DNA of 64,000 bases from Amborella trichopoda. Its lineage: Eukaryota > Streptophyta > Magnoliopsida > Amborellales > Amborellaceae. The stretch's first letter is position 1, and the number at the start of each line of letters is the position of its first letter. The notes beneath the pieces are model-generated. The model ran no database searches. It was not told where the DNA came from and saw only the letters and a list, made by a program, of their open reading frames with translations. Below, piece by piece: positions 23,116 through 35,410 of this stretch. The DNA is taken from assembly GCF_000471905.2 (NCBI RefSeq), contig NW_006500351.1, positions 4,013,066 through 4,077,065 of the forward strand, in the 5' to 3' direction. A program made the translations under genes and the position numbers.

Positions 23116-24229
23116 GCACACGCCTTCATAAAAAAATGATGAAATAACGGGCATAGTGTATACCTTAACAAGGGAATGCTACTAGTAAAATTGACAGATG
23201 GGTATAGTCACGAAACCATGAGTAAAAGAGTTTCGTGAGTAAAAACCAGGCATGGTGAAAACCCAAAAGATCATCATGACTAAAAATGGATTATAAGAGT
23301 GGACATGATCCAAAGATGATGGGTAAAAGAGCCCCAAATAAAAAAAAAAGAAGTTGGTGAAAACCGTCTCTAAGACGCCACTTCTAAAGGTCAAGTGAAA
23401 ATCCGTAAAGGACGCTTTGACTAATAATTAGGTTGATGCAGCGTTCGCCTCAATAGATGGCTTCAACCCTCACTCAAAGAAAAATACCTGGTAGCATAAT
23501 GTCAGGAATAAAAAAATACGAGCTTCAAGAAAAAGATTCCAACAGCCTGAGTTCAATTGTAAAAGGACTCGAAAGGTAGAAGACTCACCAAGATGGCAAG
23601 ACAAGTCTCATGAGGAAGAACATTATTCCCACGAGGTCACAAATATACTATAGAAATAAACACTTCAAAGGAAAGAAACTGACAAAGCCAGGGCGAAACC
23701 TACCAGAGACTTCAGCTCGCTTAGCCGGCATGCCCAGACCTTCGGGATCGGCTAATAAACCTGCCCCCGATTGGACTCGATAGATGAGACCTATAGTGGT
23801 ACTCTGATCGTCAAAAGTAAACCTGTTGTACCAGCAAACCGTGTCGACCAAAGCAAACAAATGAACCCAAATCAAATGGGAATAATGCCCTTCAACATAG
23901 AACTCAATTGCCAGTTGCCAGATGGGCCGGATTCTGACTGACGAGGTCCGTACAAAATCTTAAGCTTTAGAATAACAAAAAGTCTGCACGAGGGTGAAGA
24001 CTTCGAAAAGATCCCTCAAAAAAGTCTCTTCTCCCCCTTAAAGTCTCCACAAACGGACCCGCAAACAATGCATCCCTACGTCTGAGTAGCCTAGTTACAC
24101 CATTACGTGAATCTCTTCGACGTTCACGTGGTCCTATAGCGAGGAAGGAAAAAAGTAAAATTCGAAGGAAATTCTCCAAATGATTGTCCTTATCACTTCT
24201 CTTGAAGCACAACATTAGGTGGGGCAAGC

Positions 24230-26940
24230 TGTTTGAACGTATGTTTCAACACCTTGGTCCTTGATAGGAAGCAGGTCAATAAAGCCTACAAAACTGTGGA
24301 AACTCCTGAAACTCTTAGAATAGCTCCAAAACTGGTCAAGATCTTCATTAGCACTTCAAAAGAGCACCTGTCAAGTTTCATTGCTATCAGACATGTTTAA
24401 GGCAGTGAACACATTGAAACAATTTCAGCGAATCGATCTCTAGTACCCTGAAATGGAACCCATAGCTAGAGCTATACATTTTGTGCATCAAATAGCTATG
24501 GGACCACTACCATTGAATCCGACATGGTTGAAAACCCCTATGGATCAAGTTTCGATGTAATTGAGCACTTTAGGACAAAGTTATGGGTAAAAGACTAAAA
24601 AGGGGTAGGCCGCACACTATTCCCGTGTGGACTCACTGCACCAAAACACCATTAAAGGTGGTTGTTTCACAGTCACAGATAGTGACTTTCGGGGCTTTTA
24701 TCTCACTCGTTCCAAGTCGGATCGCTCCCAAATTTGGTCAGCGAGTTCGTTTCATCAAGACAAGCAATTCTATATGTGGTACACCCCATGATGATGCCCG
24801 AGCAGAGAGAAAAACTAAATGAAAATCACTGATCTGTGAAGGAAGTTGTAGAAAATTCAGCAGAAGAACACCTCGTTCGTGCAGCCAGATCATGATGCTT
24901 GCATACCCGATCGGCACGAAACCAATTGAATTATGTGCGTGGGGTTTGGGGCTATCTCAGGTCAAACCTCACGTACGATGAATGGTTGGATTTCACACAT
25001 GAAGGCGTTAAAGCTTTTGTAAATTCTGGCTGTCAGATTTCAAGATTTCGATAAAAATCTCAAGATGACAAAATCTTCATCCGGACACGAAATCAAACTA
25101 CTTTTGTTGCAACGTGATCGTGATGACATACTCAGTGTGATTAATGAAGAAGTCACGAAAAAACATCAAGGAATGAGCACACAATCGATCCAAAGTTTTC
25201 AAGATTTATCCAAGATTCAAGTCTCATGATTATGGCTCAAAAACATGAGGCTTGAAAAATGGTATCAAAATGATTGTCATGCTGAGTCCTATAAGAAAAC
25301 AATAATCTTTCGTTCAAATGGGCATCAAAACGAACTCGGTTTAGCCACGAAAGATAATGCAAGTTCTCGGGCAGCAGTAGAGACTGTTATGGAATTCTAC
25401 ACAGTGATAGGCAAGGGCAAAACAATCCTTTTGCACCCATTTTTAGAATTTCTTTAAATTCAATTAAATTGTAATTGTCTTCAATTCTAGGTATTTTTTG
25501 AGTGTACACCCACGTTTTAGCTCAATTCTGTATAAACAGGCACTGCCTCATTGTATGAAGGACGGATTCATTCTTCTTGGATCAAACAATAAAATTATGA
25601 TTTTTACTTGAGCTTGTGGGTACGTCTTGGAGAGAGAGAGAGGAGAGAGAAGATAAGGGTCGGTACCCTTCTGGTAGGTAACTTTCTCTGTCCTCCCCTC
25701 TTTCTCTCTCTATCTCTTTCTCTCTCCTCCCCTCTTCTCGTCTCTATCTCTTTCTTTCTCCTCCCCTCTTCTCATCTCTATCTTTTTCTCTCTCCTCCTC
25801 TCTTTCTCATCTCTATCTCCATCTTTCTTCTCACATCTCTCTCCTCTTCTTTCATTCACAACACTAGGTGGGGTTTTCTCTCTCCTCTTCTTTCATTCCT
25901 AGCACTTGGTGGATATGTCTCTCTTCTCTGCTGTCACAGTCGGTGAAGCCTAGCACTGGGTGGATTTCTCTCTCTTCTCTTCTGTCACAATTGGTAAAGC
26001 CTAGCACCAGCTGGATTTCTCTCTCTTCTTTTCTATCACAGTAGGTGAAGCCTAGCGTCGGATGAATTTCTCTCTCTTTTTAATGCAATCGGTGAAGCCT
26101 AACGTCGACTGGATTTCTCTCTCCTCTCTTCTAATGCAGCAGGCAAAGCCTAGCGCCGGTTGGATTTCTCTCTCTTCTCTTCTACTGAAGTCGGCGAAGC
26201 CTAGCGCCAGCTCGATTTCTTTCTCTTCTCTTCTATTGCAGTCGGTGAAGCCTAACGCCGACTCGATCTCTCTTTCTTGCTTCTATGTCAACACAACTGG
26301 TGTAAGCCTAGCACCGACTGAGTCTCTCCCTTTTTTCTCTCTTGACACAGTTGGCGAAGCCTAGCGCCAACTGTGTTTTCTCTCTCTTCATTTGACACAG
26401 TTAGTGAAACTTAGCGTTGACCATATTTTCTCTCTCTACGTCTAGCACAGTCAATAAAGCTTAGTGCCAACTGTGTTTTCTCTCTCTTCCTTCTAATACA
26501 ATCAGCAATTCCTAGCACTGACTACATCTTTCTTCCCTCTCTCTCCTTTATCCTCTCGTCTCTTCTCTTCTTTTCTTCTCCCTCCTTTTGTCTGTTCCCT
26601 TTTTTGTTACTTCATTTCTTATTCTTTCCTCATAACCATCATTCTGCTACTCTTTCGTTCAACTAAGAGTGATTGAGGTTAGCCTCTCATGGTAGTCCTG
26701 TCGTCTAGCCGTAATGTTGTTGTGCAGGGATAACTTGGCCCACGTTATTACCACAACAGACTGATCATCGTGCTTAGCTAGTCGGTACTGGTAATGACGT
26801 ATAGTAGTAACTCTGTGAGCTGGTCTTAGTTACCAAGCCGTTTTGCTACCACGTCAGGCCAATTATTCACCAGCTTAATCACCACTCTGATCCTCTTGCT
26901 CAATCGAATTCTTCTCCCCCCTCGTCTTTCTTCTCTTCTT
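24230..26940 (+). repeat. Gypsy-1 3' LTR
   Basis: Starts TGTTTGAACGTATG and pairs with the 5' LTR throughout, including the CT-rich block, the ~58-60 bp repeat array (about 25905-26535) and the segment ending in AGGCCAATTATTCACCAGCTT. It is about 0.6 kb longer than the 5' copy because of sequence at 24391-25036 that the 5' copy lacks. The end is approximate. Confidence 0.8.
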
Positions 26941-28605
26941 CTTTTTGAATGCGCATGCTAGGAAAAAGGTGAGGTCTGACCCACCTGTCTTGTAACCTTT
27001 GCCATATATGTGTGTGATTGCAGAAAACAAGAAGAATACAAGCCAAGGGAGGTGATTCCAAACAAGTTTTATTACTGGGGGGCTTTCTTCGTGATCTAAG
27101 AGGGCATCCACGCGAGTCAGCCCGAGTAAGTCCCGATCGCACCTTAAATTCTTCTCTCACCAGTTGGTAACACCAGCCCCCGTTCTTGAATGAGGTTCCC
27201 GAGAGAGCGTTCTCAAAAACATCCTGGGTCTTCCCTTGAAACCCAAGACTGGTGCTATCCGATCCTCAAAGGATTCGGAGGGTGAGATCGAGGCACCTAA
27301 CCACTCTCCATCCACCCCATTCTATCAAAGTCACGTCTGCCTCTCTCTTTCATGTTTTCTCATCTCTTCCATCCTCCCTTATCCCATTGAGCTTGGACCG
27401 CATCTAAGGTGGGATCATCCTCCCTTAATCTTCTTTTAACCCAGTTCCATCTCATTTTAAGATACTTATCCATCTCATTCTAATTCATACACTCACTTCT
27501 TTCATCTTTATTTTTCTTTATCATTTCGTTGTTCCATCTTTACTCATCACTTCTTTTACTTCTTGAGCACTTGATTTGGGGTTGTTTTGAGATAGTACCC
27601 TAGGGTTCTAGCTCTAAGATTACCACTCTAACCATCAATTCGTACAGTGAAGTCGGGTCATAAGAGATACTGATTCTCTTACACTCAGTCACTTGGGTTG
27701 GGGTCATCCTGAGTTGGCTTTCTTTAGAATTCTAACTCTTCCCCTATTCTAACAACCAAGTCACACAGTGCTCAAGTTGTGAGAGGCTTCATCTCTCTCT
27801 CTCTCTCTCTCACCTTCTTCTAACCCTTGATCACTTTTAGAGGGCTCTTTGGTTTAGTGACATAGTTATCGGCTCATTCTTGTAACTCCATTTTCCAAAT
27901 CCTCATGATACCAAGGATTCAAGCCTGGTGCTTTTCCTTGTCTTTGGTAATACCTCTTAGGAGTGGTTATACCAGGAGGCTGCCTAAATTTCTTTAGGTC
28001 ATTCTTTCACTTCTTCTACTTCATCTTCTTCTTCTTCTCTTTTCTAAACCAAGTTCTCATCAAGTTCTTATTCTTATTCTCTTCTTTCTCCTCTCTCTTT
28101 CTTATTTCTCTTATCTCTTTACCCCCAAAACTAGAGCCATTAACCCATAAAACACATAAAAGAGGAGTACATTATATTTGGATTTCATTAGCAGCTTTTT
28201 TAGTAAGAGTTGAGGTAAGGTGTTGAGTTTAGAGATGGGGCCAAATTCAAACTGTGCTGTCAGATAGCTGGAGGTCTTTCGTTCATTGATCTAAGACGGC
28301 AGTAGCTAGGGGTTATCCCACGCACTCAAACCGTGGTGAGGTAAGTGCTCGAGTCCATCCCTTCATCTCTTTAAAATCTTCTCATAGTCGAACATACCTT
28401 TTTGCACGTGACACACGAGCAGCACACACGCTTGTGATGTCATACAGTTGTTCGAGAGGGTGTCAATCGAACCCAGGTCCTTGAGGGAGCCTGAGCTAGG
28501 TAGATCCAGGCCTGACCAACTATTGACTCCACCAAGGATAAGCCACCCTATAGTTGGTTTAGTCCTCAGACAAACATTTCATCTCACTCACACATAAAAA
28601 TTGCT
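26941..28605. other. Non-coding stretch between Gypsy-1 and Gypsy-2
   Basis: CT-rich DNA with a (TC)n run near 27790-27812 and short frames without recognised domains. It probably includes the remains of the Gypsy-2 5' LTR and leader, but I could not find a matching second LTR, because the 3' end of Gypsy-2 is missing. No host exon was supported. Confidence 0.45.
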
Positions 28606-30530
28606 ATGGAGTCCAATTACTCCTTTGTCATCCGAATTGGGGATTTCATCATCCGCACATTCGTGAATTTACCTATGGGAAATAAGGTTCTTCAATCTAC
28701 TACTCTCATGTATCTCTTGAGTGGTCTTTCAGACTTTCACACTCCGGCTCAAGCCCAGTACAACTTGGGAAAGGGTACCCAAACCCTTTATTCCCTCTCT
28801 ACCAGCATCAATGGCAAGACCATTGATGTCAATTGCATGAATGGTTCTAAAACGTCTACCCTTCATGCTCACAACTACTACTGTGGACTTTCCACCAGTC
28901 ATAAGCTTAAGAGTGGCTCTAAGACCACTCCCTCTTCTCTCGCAACTGGTTCTTCTAAGACCATTGCTTCAGTGAGTAACCACGAGGTCACCTCGTGTCT
29001 ACTCCACATGGGCACTACTCATATTGGTATGTTGCCCCACACACATCATGCTGGCAGATCCCTCGTCAAACCATCTAATTTGAATGGCTTCAAAGCCGTC
29101 TGACAGACACTTACACATGTCACGGCAAATGGCTCAGCCATTGTTGTTATGAATAGGGGCAAGCAGAAGCTCAACCCAATCACCTCACCTGCTTCATGTC
29201 TTTTAGAACCTAGACCCACCAAAAGCGGTACTCAAGCCACTCATATTGCATTGCATAATGTTCACCCAACTCGGGGCGTCCAAATATTGCACCCAGGGCA
29301 GCACACGACCCACGAGTCAATCAAAGGTCACGAACAGCTATGCACATGCATGCAAACCAAAGTGGTCCTAAGACCAGTACAACTACAAAGGTCAGTATTC
29401 AAAATGCCATACACTTGCTGCACTACGGGTTGGCTCCAAAGCCACCCCCAATACTTCTATGGATCGTGAACACACATACAGGTCTAATGTTATCGCTGGC
29501 TTCAAGGGAAAGGCTAGCAGCACATGCTTCCTTCTACCCCAAAACCCATGACAACGTGGTACTCGAAGAAGTTCCCTTCGAGTACACTCTTGTCCACTCC
29601 CTCTTCTTCATATGTATGAGCTAGCCCTCGTGGTTGGACACGAGGCAAGATTATGCCTCCGAGGACAATGGAGCAACCATCCCTTCTTCAAACAAAACTA
29701 AGCTTCCAAGGTCGACCCCGATCTCCCTACTCTTAAGGCACCATACCTTACCTGAATTGTTTGACTTCGCTCTAGTCTCCTTGAGACAAGACAATCAATC
29801 AAAGTGACATACCCAAGTGTCGCACTGTTCAATGCTCAGTTGTTGAAGTTTGAGAAGATGAACGTAGGTTGTCTGAATCATGGCCCCATAGCCATCTTGA
29901 GCCACAATAGAAGGAAATATGATCAGCCATCACAAGCCTATCTGGATCGAGCCATGGCCCCAAGGCCATCTCGTGCCATGTTTACCTGAACTACGACCCC
30001 AAGGCCATCAAGAGCCAAGGGTTACTCGATCATCAAGGCCATCCCAGATCCTGTCAGGGCGGACTGAACCCTTATTGCCTGGATTGTCGGATCAGAGCAC
30101 TAAGAGGACCAGGACTACTTCGATCCCAGAGTCACTCAACTTTGAAGAACGAGCTGACATGATGGTCCTGAAGACCTGATGGCGTGCTTCAACGAAACCC
30201 TTAACCACATAGTAGATAGGCTTAAAGGACTAGAAAATGCTCGTCTGGAGGTATCTTTGCACCTGGAAGCGAATTCCCCTCTTGATCCCTAGTTTGAAGA
30301 AGAAGAGCGAAGACCTCCACCTCCTCTTATGGCTCAGACTTCAAGACCTCCCATTCCCCCAGTCTCTCCTAAAGGTCAACCCATTGTAGCTTCCCAAGAT
30401 ATTTCCCTAGTGGTTACTCAAGAATATATTCAAAACATCATCAATCGAAGCATGAAAATTCTCATTACAAGAAGCCATAGCCACCCTTCATTGATCAAGT
30501 CCCTTTTGCCCCGGAATATCAAAAAGGAAG
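28606..30530 (+). pseudogene. Gypsy-2 leader / N-terminal gag-like frames
   Basis: The longest frame (28606-29103, 165 codons) is Ser/Thr/His-rich with no recognised domain. 29149-29469 resembles the Gypsy-1 leader at about 13330-13700. 30329-30470 (QTSRPPIPPVSPKGQPIV, then VVTQEYIQNIINRSMK) is Pro-rich and precedes the gag core, as in related elements. Probably the 5' part of a gag gene that has lost its frame several times. Confidence 0.45.
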
Positions 30531-30531
30531 G

Positions 30532-31020
30532 CTATATGTATTTGATGGCACTGGCTCACCCCAACAACATGTGGCACACTTCATTTCAGCATGTAAAGAG
30601 CCAGCTTCTGATCCCAAACTGCTTCTTCTACACTTTGTAGAAACACTAGCTGGGCCTACCTTCAAATGGTATGTGCGTTTACCTCTGAATTCTATTCACT
30701 CTTGAGAAGAGATGGAACACATGTTCTATAAGTGCATTTATGAACTCGAACGAGAAGTTCAAGCTATAGAACTTCTCACTATGACTCATGGAATGAATGA
30801 ACCAGTAAATGAATACATCCAGATATGGAGGGATCTCGCAGTGTACTAGAGTAACCCCAAGCCTGACATTAATGTTGTACAGACACGCATTAGGAACATG
30901 AAGAAGGAAATCTCCCTTCATGTCGATGCTTCCCACCACTTTCTCAGACATGATTTCAAAGGCAATGAAAATTGAGAGTTTACTCAAACACCATGGTGGA
31001 ACTCAAGGTATCGTAATTTC
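30532..31020 (+). pseudogene. Gypsy-2 gag core (retrotransposon gag domain)
   Basis: In one frame: YVFDGTGSPQQHVAHFISAC, then LAGPTFKWYVRLPLNSIHS, EEMEHMFYKCIYELEREVQA and MNEPVNEYIQIWRDLAV. This is the plant retrotransposon gag fold, with a W near the centre of the domain. Two in-frame stops interrupt it: TGA after NSIHS (normally W) and TAG after RDLAVY. Gag would have formed the virus-like particle. The frame then continues only in pieces. Confidence 0.82.
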
Positions 31021-31359
31021 ACTAATAATAGGTCTGACCCTCGCACTGGCCAACAAAGAGACACAGTTAATGCAGTGATTACCATGCCAATGCACCTCTC
31101 AAAACATTGGAAACGTCACAGGAACTAGTATTGTTCAAGGGTCAAGGGAAACCCCAACAACTGCAGTTCCAAACTCAGGCCTATAATAGGGTGCCTCCAC
31201 CACCAAACTTGTCCCAGCCTAATCAATTTGAACAAAGGTTGAACCAGTAGACAACTTTCGTAAACATTGGGTAATATTTTTGTTGAAAATGTTGTTGGAA
31301 CAAGGTATGATAGTTATCCTTGAACCAAGGAGACCAGACAAGGTGAGACTCACCAATCA

Positions 31360-32160
31360 TAAGAAATATTGTGCCTATCATTGTATGCAGTCATTCTGTA
31401 CAAGATTGCTTCCATCTTAAAGACCACATCAAAGCTTTGATTCAGAAAGGACAAATTCATTTAAGTCTCAGAAAATCTTTCGAAACTGCAGAAGCTTCGC
31501 ATGTGGTCGCCGTTAAAGGAGAACGAGTGCAGACCTTGCAACTCAAAGAAGTACCATCTGACCTTCTTCCAGACCTTTTGATGATGTTGGCATACAAGGT
31601 TGATTACCCCTCTTTTTTCAAGAGAACCCATACATTTGATTCGGGGAACTAAAAATCTCTAGTGCCCCCACCAAGTGTGGGGCCACGAGATATCCCAATG
31701 TTCGAGTTTCAGAACATTTATACAAGAGTCCATAGCTGAAGGACAAATCATTGTCAATGTAGCAGTCCAAACTCGTGAACCGCCCAATCTTGCAACCTCT
31801 GAAGATGCCACCAAGGCACCTTCTACTTCTCGCATTGAGAAAGAAGAAGAGAGATTCAGTCCGATGTGTCCTTGAAGGTAGGTGAAATAATGGAGGCGTC
31901 ACACATGATCACAATTTAAGAGGAACAGCCTCATAGTGTCCCTATGGATGAATTGTCCCTTGACATGTTCCCTATCATCTTCGATATGCTGGTACAACAA
32001 GAAATGATCATGCCTTATGTGCCTAAAAAATCAAAATATTTGTAGGAGGGGCATATGAATTTATGGTGCCAGTATCATCAGGTGAAGGAACATGACCTGT
32101 TCCATTGTTGGAGATTCAAAGCCATTTTAGATTAACTTATAAGAAATGGTGAAGTGTTCA
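31360..32160 (+). pseudogene. Gypsy-2 gag C-terminus with two zinc-knuckle-like motifs
   Basis: Around 31362-31470 the sequence reads YCAYH (one frame), then SVQDCFHLKDHIKALIQKGQ (another frame), a zinc-binding motif split by a frameshift. Around 32060-32115 it reads WCQYHQVKEHDLFHCWRFK, a second C-X2-H...H-X4-C motif. The same two-motif layout is seen in Gypsy-1. Stops separate the pieces. Presumed role: RNA binding by gag. Confidence 0.6.
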
Positions 32161-32597
32161 TTGATAACACACCACCTCCACCCCAAAATGTTGCTCAAGA
32201 ATTCAGAGATTTGTTGCATAAGATAGATAAGAAGGTTCATGCTTTTAGTCATGAAACCCCGAAAGCTCATGTTCCCCAAGACCCTATCAAAGCACCCCAA
32301 TCATGGTAGGAGCACCATGGCCATGGTAAGATGAAAAGCTTCAGGAGGGAGGCCATTCGGCAAGCCAATGTGGTTCTTATGCCAGAAACTCGAAAGACTG
32401 TACATGTTAAGGAAAAGAAGAAGAGTAAACGACCTTCAATAGCTCAACTCCAAAAAGAAAAATTGTCTCGAATGCCAATTGATGCAGCAATCCTTCCCCA
32501 TACCCCCCCTCTTCCCACTTTGCATGACTTCATCCCAAGGCAAGTCTTTTTTACTAAGGGTGGTCAATACATAATAATGAAGGCAATTCAAATCCCG

Positions 32598-32872
32598 TCC
32601 AATATGGGTGAGGACATTAAAAGCACCTGAGAACAGTCTAATGAGGGTGAAGACTCTAAAAGCACCCCTTAACGGTCCATGTAGGGTAAAGACCTTAAAG
32701 ATCCCCTGCAATCGTCTGACAAGGGTTACGTCGCTAAAAGGTCGTCAATTACGTCCAATAAGAGTGGAGACATTAAAAGCTTCTTTGAGTCCAATTCAGG
32801 TAACAACCCTAAAAGCTACCTAGTTCGGTCCAATTTAAGTGATGACCCTAAAAGCTTTGTCCCTTCTTCCAT
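32598..32872 (+). repeat. ~36-43 bp coding repeat (SN-x-GxD-x-KS), about 7 copies
   Basis: Units start TCCAATATGGGTGAGGACAT or similar and contain a TTAAAAGC word. About seven degenerate copies of 36-43 bp. Translated in frame they give SN-x-GEDIKST-like units of about 13 residues. Gypsy-1 has four such units at about 15527-15690, in the same place relative to the zinc knuckles. Confidence 0.75.
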
Positions 32873-33689
32873 CCCTGATTCTTCAAACTCTTCGTCCCTT
32901 AACCCCCCTGTGAACTCACCTTGGAGTGCCCTGCTTTTGAGGTTCTCAATGAAATGCTCAAACACTGCAATATCAGTAAATGACATAACAAGCAATAAGA
33001 AATATGACTGCTCATAAGGCCGTATTCTTGAGTGTTGGAGATGATATGGCCTTCGTTGCTAAAATGGACAAGCGTTGTACTACTCCGAAAGAGGTATTCA
33101 ATCAGCTTCTAAACCTGAAGCCTAAAAAGAAGTCTCAATGACGTGCGGAGCCTGGCTTAGGGGATCTATGGAAGAACTCGAAGGAAGAAAGTTCTTCAAA
33201 TTATAAAGCATGTTACATGCTAGTGTTTCATGAGGGAAGCATAGTTGTTGTAATTGATCAAATGAGGTTGAGGTCAGGAAAGAGACTTAAACCAGTCCAA
33301 AGACCGGCTCGACTAAAACTCCTGAAGTACCATGAACCACCACTGGTTCCCTATCCAAATTTACCTATTCCTATTAAAAAACTACCCCTCTTCTAAAATA
33401 CCTAGGACCACCACTAGTCCCTCACCTAAATCCCTCACCTTCTTTCTTTAAAAACCCCGAATCGTCACAACCTTCATCTTGCCTACCCTTATTCCGGCTG
33501 CACAACCTAGCCATCTTTCTCTTTCTCTTCCTGCAACTATAAACCAATCCTTCCTTGGCGGCTGTAACAAAACCTTCCTCTTCAAAAGATGTTTCATTAC
33601 CAAAACATCTTTCTTAAAGTCAACAAAGTCAAGGAGTTGTCTTTCTTAAAGCCAAGGAGTTGTAAACCAAGGAGTTGTCTTTCTTAAAG

Positions 33690-34683
33690 CCAACAAAGTC
33701 AAATACGATGTGATTGGCCACTTGAGGAGACTCCCAACTCTCTTGAGTTTCTATGATGCTCTCATGCTATCAAACGACTTTCATATGGCCTTGGTGCATG
33801 CTCTCTCCTGGCCTGAAGTGTATGAGATCGAGATTGAGCAGATTGAGGTAGACCTTGCAATCATCAACAGTTGCATGGCAATCACTTTCTTTGATGATGA
33901 CCTTCAGTTAGGTTAGAGGTTTCATAACCGACCTCTCTTCGTAACTAGTGAAATACATGCTTGCTAAATTAACCGGATCATGTTGGATTGGGGATCTGCA
34001 GTGATCCTTATGCCAAAGAGAATACTTAGTCGAATTGGAATAGGTGTTGAGCAACTTGAACCAACAAGTATGGATTCAATCAGTCAGGAAAGAAACCGAC
34101 TGGTGTTATCCATCTCAAACTCAAAATTGGAGATTTGAATGTTTCCATTATGTTTCACGTGATTGAGACAGACACTTCTTATAATATTCTCCTGGGTCGT
34201 CCCCAGCTACATGACCATAGGGTGGTTTCATCCACACTCCATCAATGCTTCAAATATAGCCGAGATGGAAGGAAACACATGGTCTATGTCGATAAGAGAC
34301 GATTTCCCATTGCTGAGTCACATTATGCTGATGCGAAGTACTATTTCACATGTCTGGTACGATCCCAAGAGCTAATGTTGCCTATGAAAGCCATTACGAG
34401 CCCTAACCTGAGAGTGACTGCTCAAACCTCTCATGAAGATGTGGAAGATATGGTAGGATCTTTTAATCACATGTTTCAAAAAGAAAAGAGATATCGAAAA
34501 ATGATTCTTTTACCCACTTCTCCAATAGAAGTGATGTCCCAAGATCATAAAGAGGAAGCTTCATCCTCTACACCATCTTCACAAGAACCCGTTCCAGTGG
34601 TAACTCAAATCGAACAAGTCAAGAAGAAGGAAACCATTGATTTTATCCCTCACCTACAATCACTTATGCTCATGGTGACATAA
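33690..34683 (+). pseudogene. Gypsy-2 aspartic protease region
   Basis: Reads YDVIGHLRRLPTLLSFYDAL, then AITFFDDDLQLG, HNRPLFVT, LDWGSAVILMPKRILSRIGI and ETDTSYNILLGRPQLHDHRV, the conserved gag-protease block of Tat-type elements. The catalytic position reads D-W-G-S where D-x-G-S is expected (D kept). Stops occur before HNRPL, at INRI and in the stretch after EPTSM, with a frame change into the frame opening at 34135. The protease would have matured the gag-pol polyprotein. The frame ends in a Lys-rich tail at 34681. Confidence 0.78.
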
Positions 34684-35215
34684 AGGTGTTACGTATTTCA
34701 TTCCCTTATTAGAAGCTGAGGTCTTCAAAAGGTCTTTCACCTTTTAGTCTCTTTAAGAGAGGGGAATGACTCTTACCTCACTCCCCAAGTCAACTACACA
34801 CCGAAGTTGCCCAAGGTATTACAAATACCAAAGGTTTTGCACATTGAGAAGGATGATGTTTACCTCACACCCCAAATCCCTCTTCAGCATGACCATTTCA
34901 AGGTCAAGCAAATCCCTGAGGTTTTTCCTATCCTAATCCCGAAAAGGGAGTAGGATAATGCCGATCTCCCTTCATTAGCCCTATACCAGCAAAATTACTC
35001 TAAAGTCTTGCAAATCCCTAAGGTCTTGCATATCCCAGTCCCCGAAAGGGAGGATGATAGTGCTTCCCAACCCCTATCATGGAAACTCAGGTTATTCATC
35101 AAAACATGACATTTAGTTCTCGCCCCCTTCCATGACTTCATCGGCACTCTCAAACGGCAATATGAAATTCGAAGACAAGCTACTATTGCTTAATTGAAAG
35201 AGTAAGTTCAAGATT
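34684..35215 (+). pseudogene. Gypsy-2 post-protease spacer, truncated
   Basis: The frame repeats the motif PKVLQIPKVLHI (34800-34850 and 35000-35030) and ends with FIGTLKRQYEIRRQATIA and then, across CAA to TAA type stops, LKE-VQDLHNHYQ. Beyond about 35215-35235 the sequence belongs to the opposite-strand copia element, so the RT expected next is missing. Confidence 0.55.
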
Positions 35216-35216
35216 T

Positions 35217-35410
35217 ACACAATCACTATCAATAAAACCTACAAGATCATAAACATTAGAACATGAATAAAATAAACCATGGTCAAATGTGCCTTGAATG
35301 TACCGGAGAGTCCTCTTTGTCACTTTCAAGTGAGAGGTATTTGAAGTCTCCATATACCGGCTTACCAAACCAACTCCATAAAGAATATCCGGTCTTGTAC
35401 AAGTTAGGTA
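35217..35410 (-). pseudogene. Copia RNase H, N-terminal part only
   Basis: Reads SRYMETSNTSHLKVTKRTLR, YIQGTFDHGLFYS and DLVGFIDSDC, the start of the copia RNase H with the first catalytic Asp (FIDSD). The frame departs from the family directly after DSD, which marks the truncation point and the junction with Gypsy-2. Confidence 0.75.

Larger units (their letters stand above)
19798..24229 (+). other. Gypsy-1 long 3' non-coding region rich in tandem repeats
   Basis: About 4.4 kb between the integrase stop and the 3' LTR with no recognised coding domain. It contains several distinct tandem arrays (20-bp units at 20161, 42-bp units at 21321, ACCTTAAACTG units from 22120 to 23115) and a degenerate run of TATCCCCAGTGGAGTT-like words at about 21690-21960. 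A long untranslated 3' region with variable tandem repeats is a known trait of Tat/Ogre-type elements. No polypurine tract stands out beyond AGGTGGGGCAAG just before 24230. Confidence 0.65.
11132..26940 (+). mobile_element. Gypsy-1: Tat-group Ty3/gypsy retrotransposon, decayed
   Basis: An approximately 15.8 kb element. Co-linear direct repeats at both ends (5' LTR from 11132, 3' LTR from 24230) flank zinc-knuckle gag remnants, RT, RNase H, a second RNase H of the archaeal type, and integrase, in gypsy order. The second RNase H between RNase H and integrase, the roughly 2 kb LTRs and the long non-coding stretch between pol and the 3' LTR are features of the plant Tat/Ogre-related lineages. No gag core and no aspartic protease were found, and pol has many stops, so it could not move on its own. 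The LTR outer ends lie in CT-rich DNA. A CTCTT at both edges could be a target duplication but is not convincing. Confidence 0.85.
28606..35215 (+). mobile_element. Gypsy-2: truncated Tat-like gypsy element (gag and protease only)
   Basis: A second element of the same broad family as Gypsy-1: related leader sequence, the same zinc-knuckle context (LKDHIKALIQKGQIHL versus LKDIIETLIQKGQIKL) and the same SN-x-G-x-D-x-KS repeat before the protease. It keeps a recognisable gag core and protease but no RT, RNase H or integrase, because it stops at about 35215 against a minus-strand copia element. Stops and frame changes are spread throughout. No LTR pair was found. Confidence 0.75.

Noticed and set aside
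11127-26937. CTCTT as a 5-bp target duplication of Gypsy-1
   Set aside because: CTCTT is frequent in this CT-rich DNA and the LTR ends do not show a clean TG...CA boundary, so the match is not evidence.
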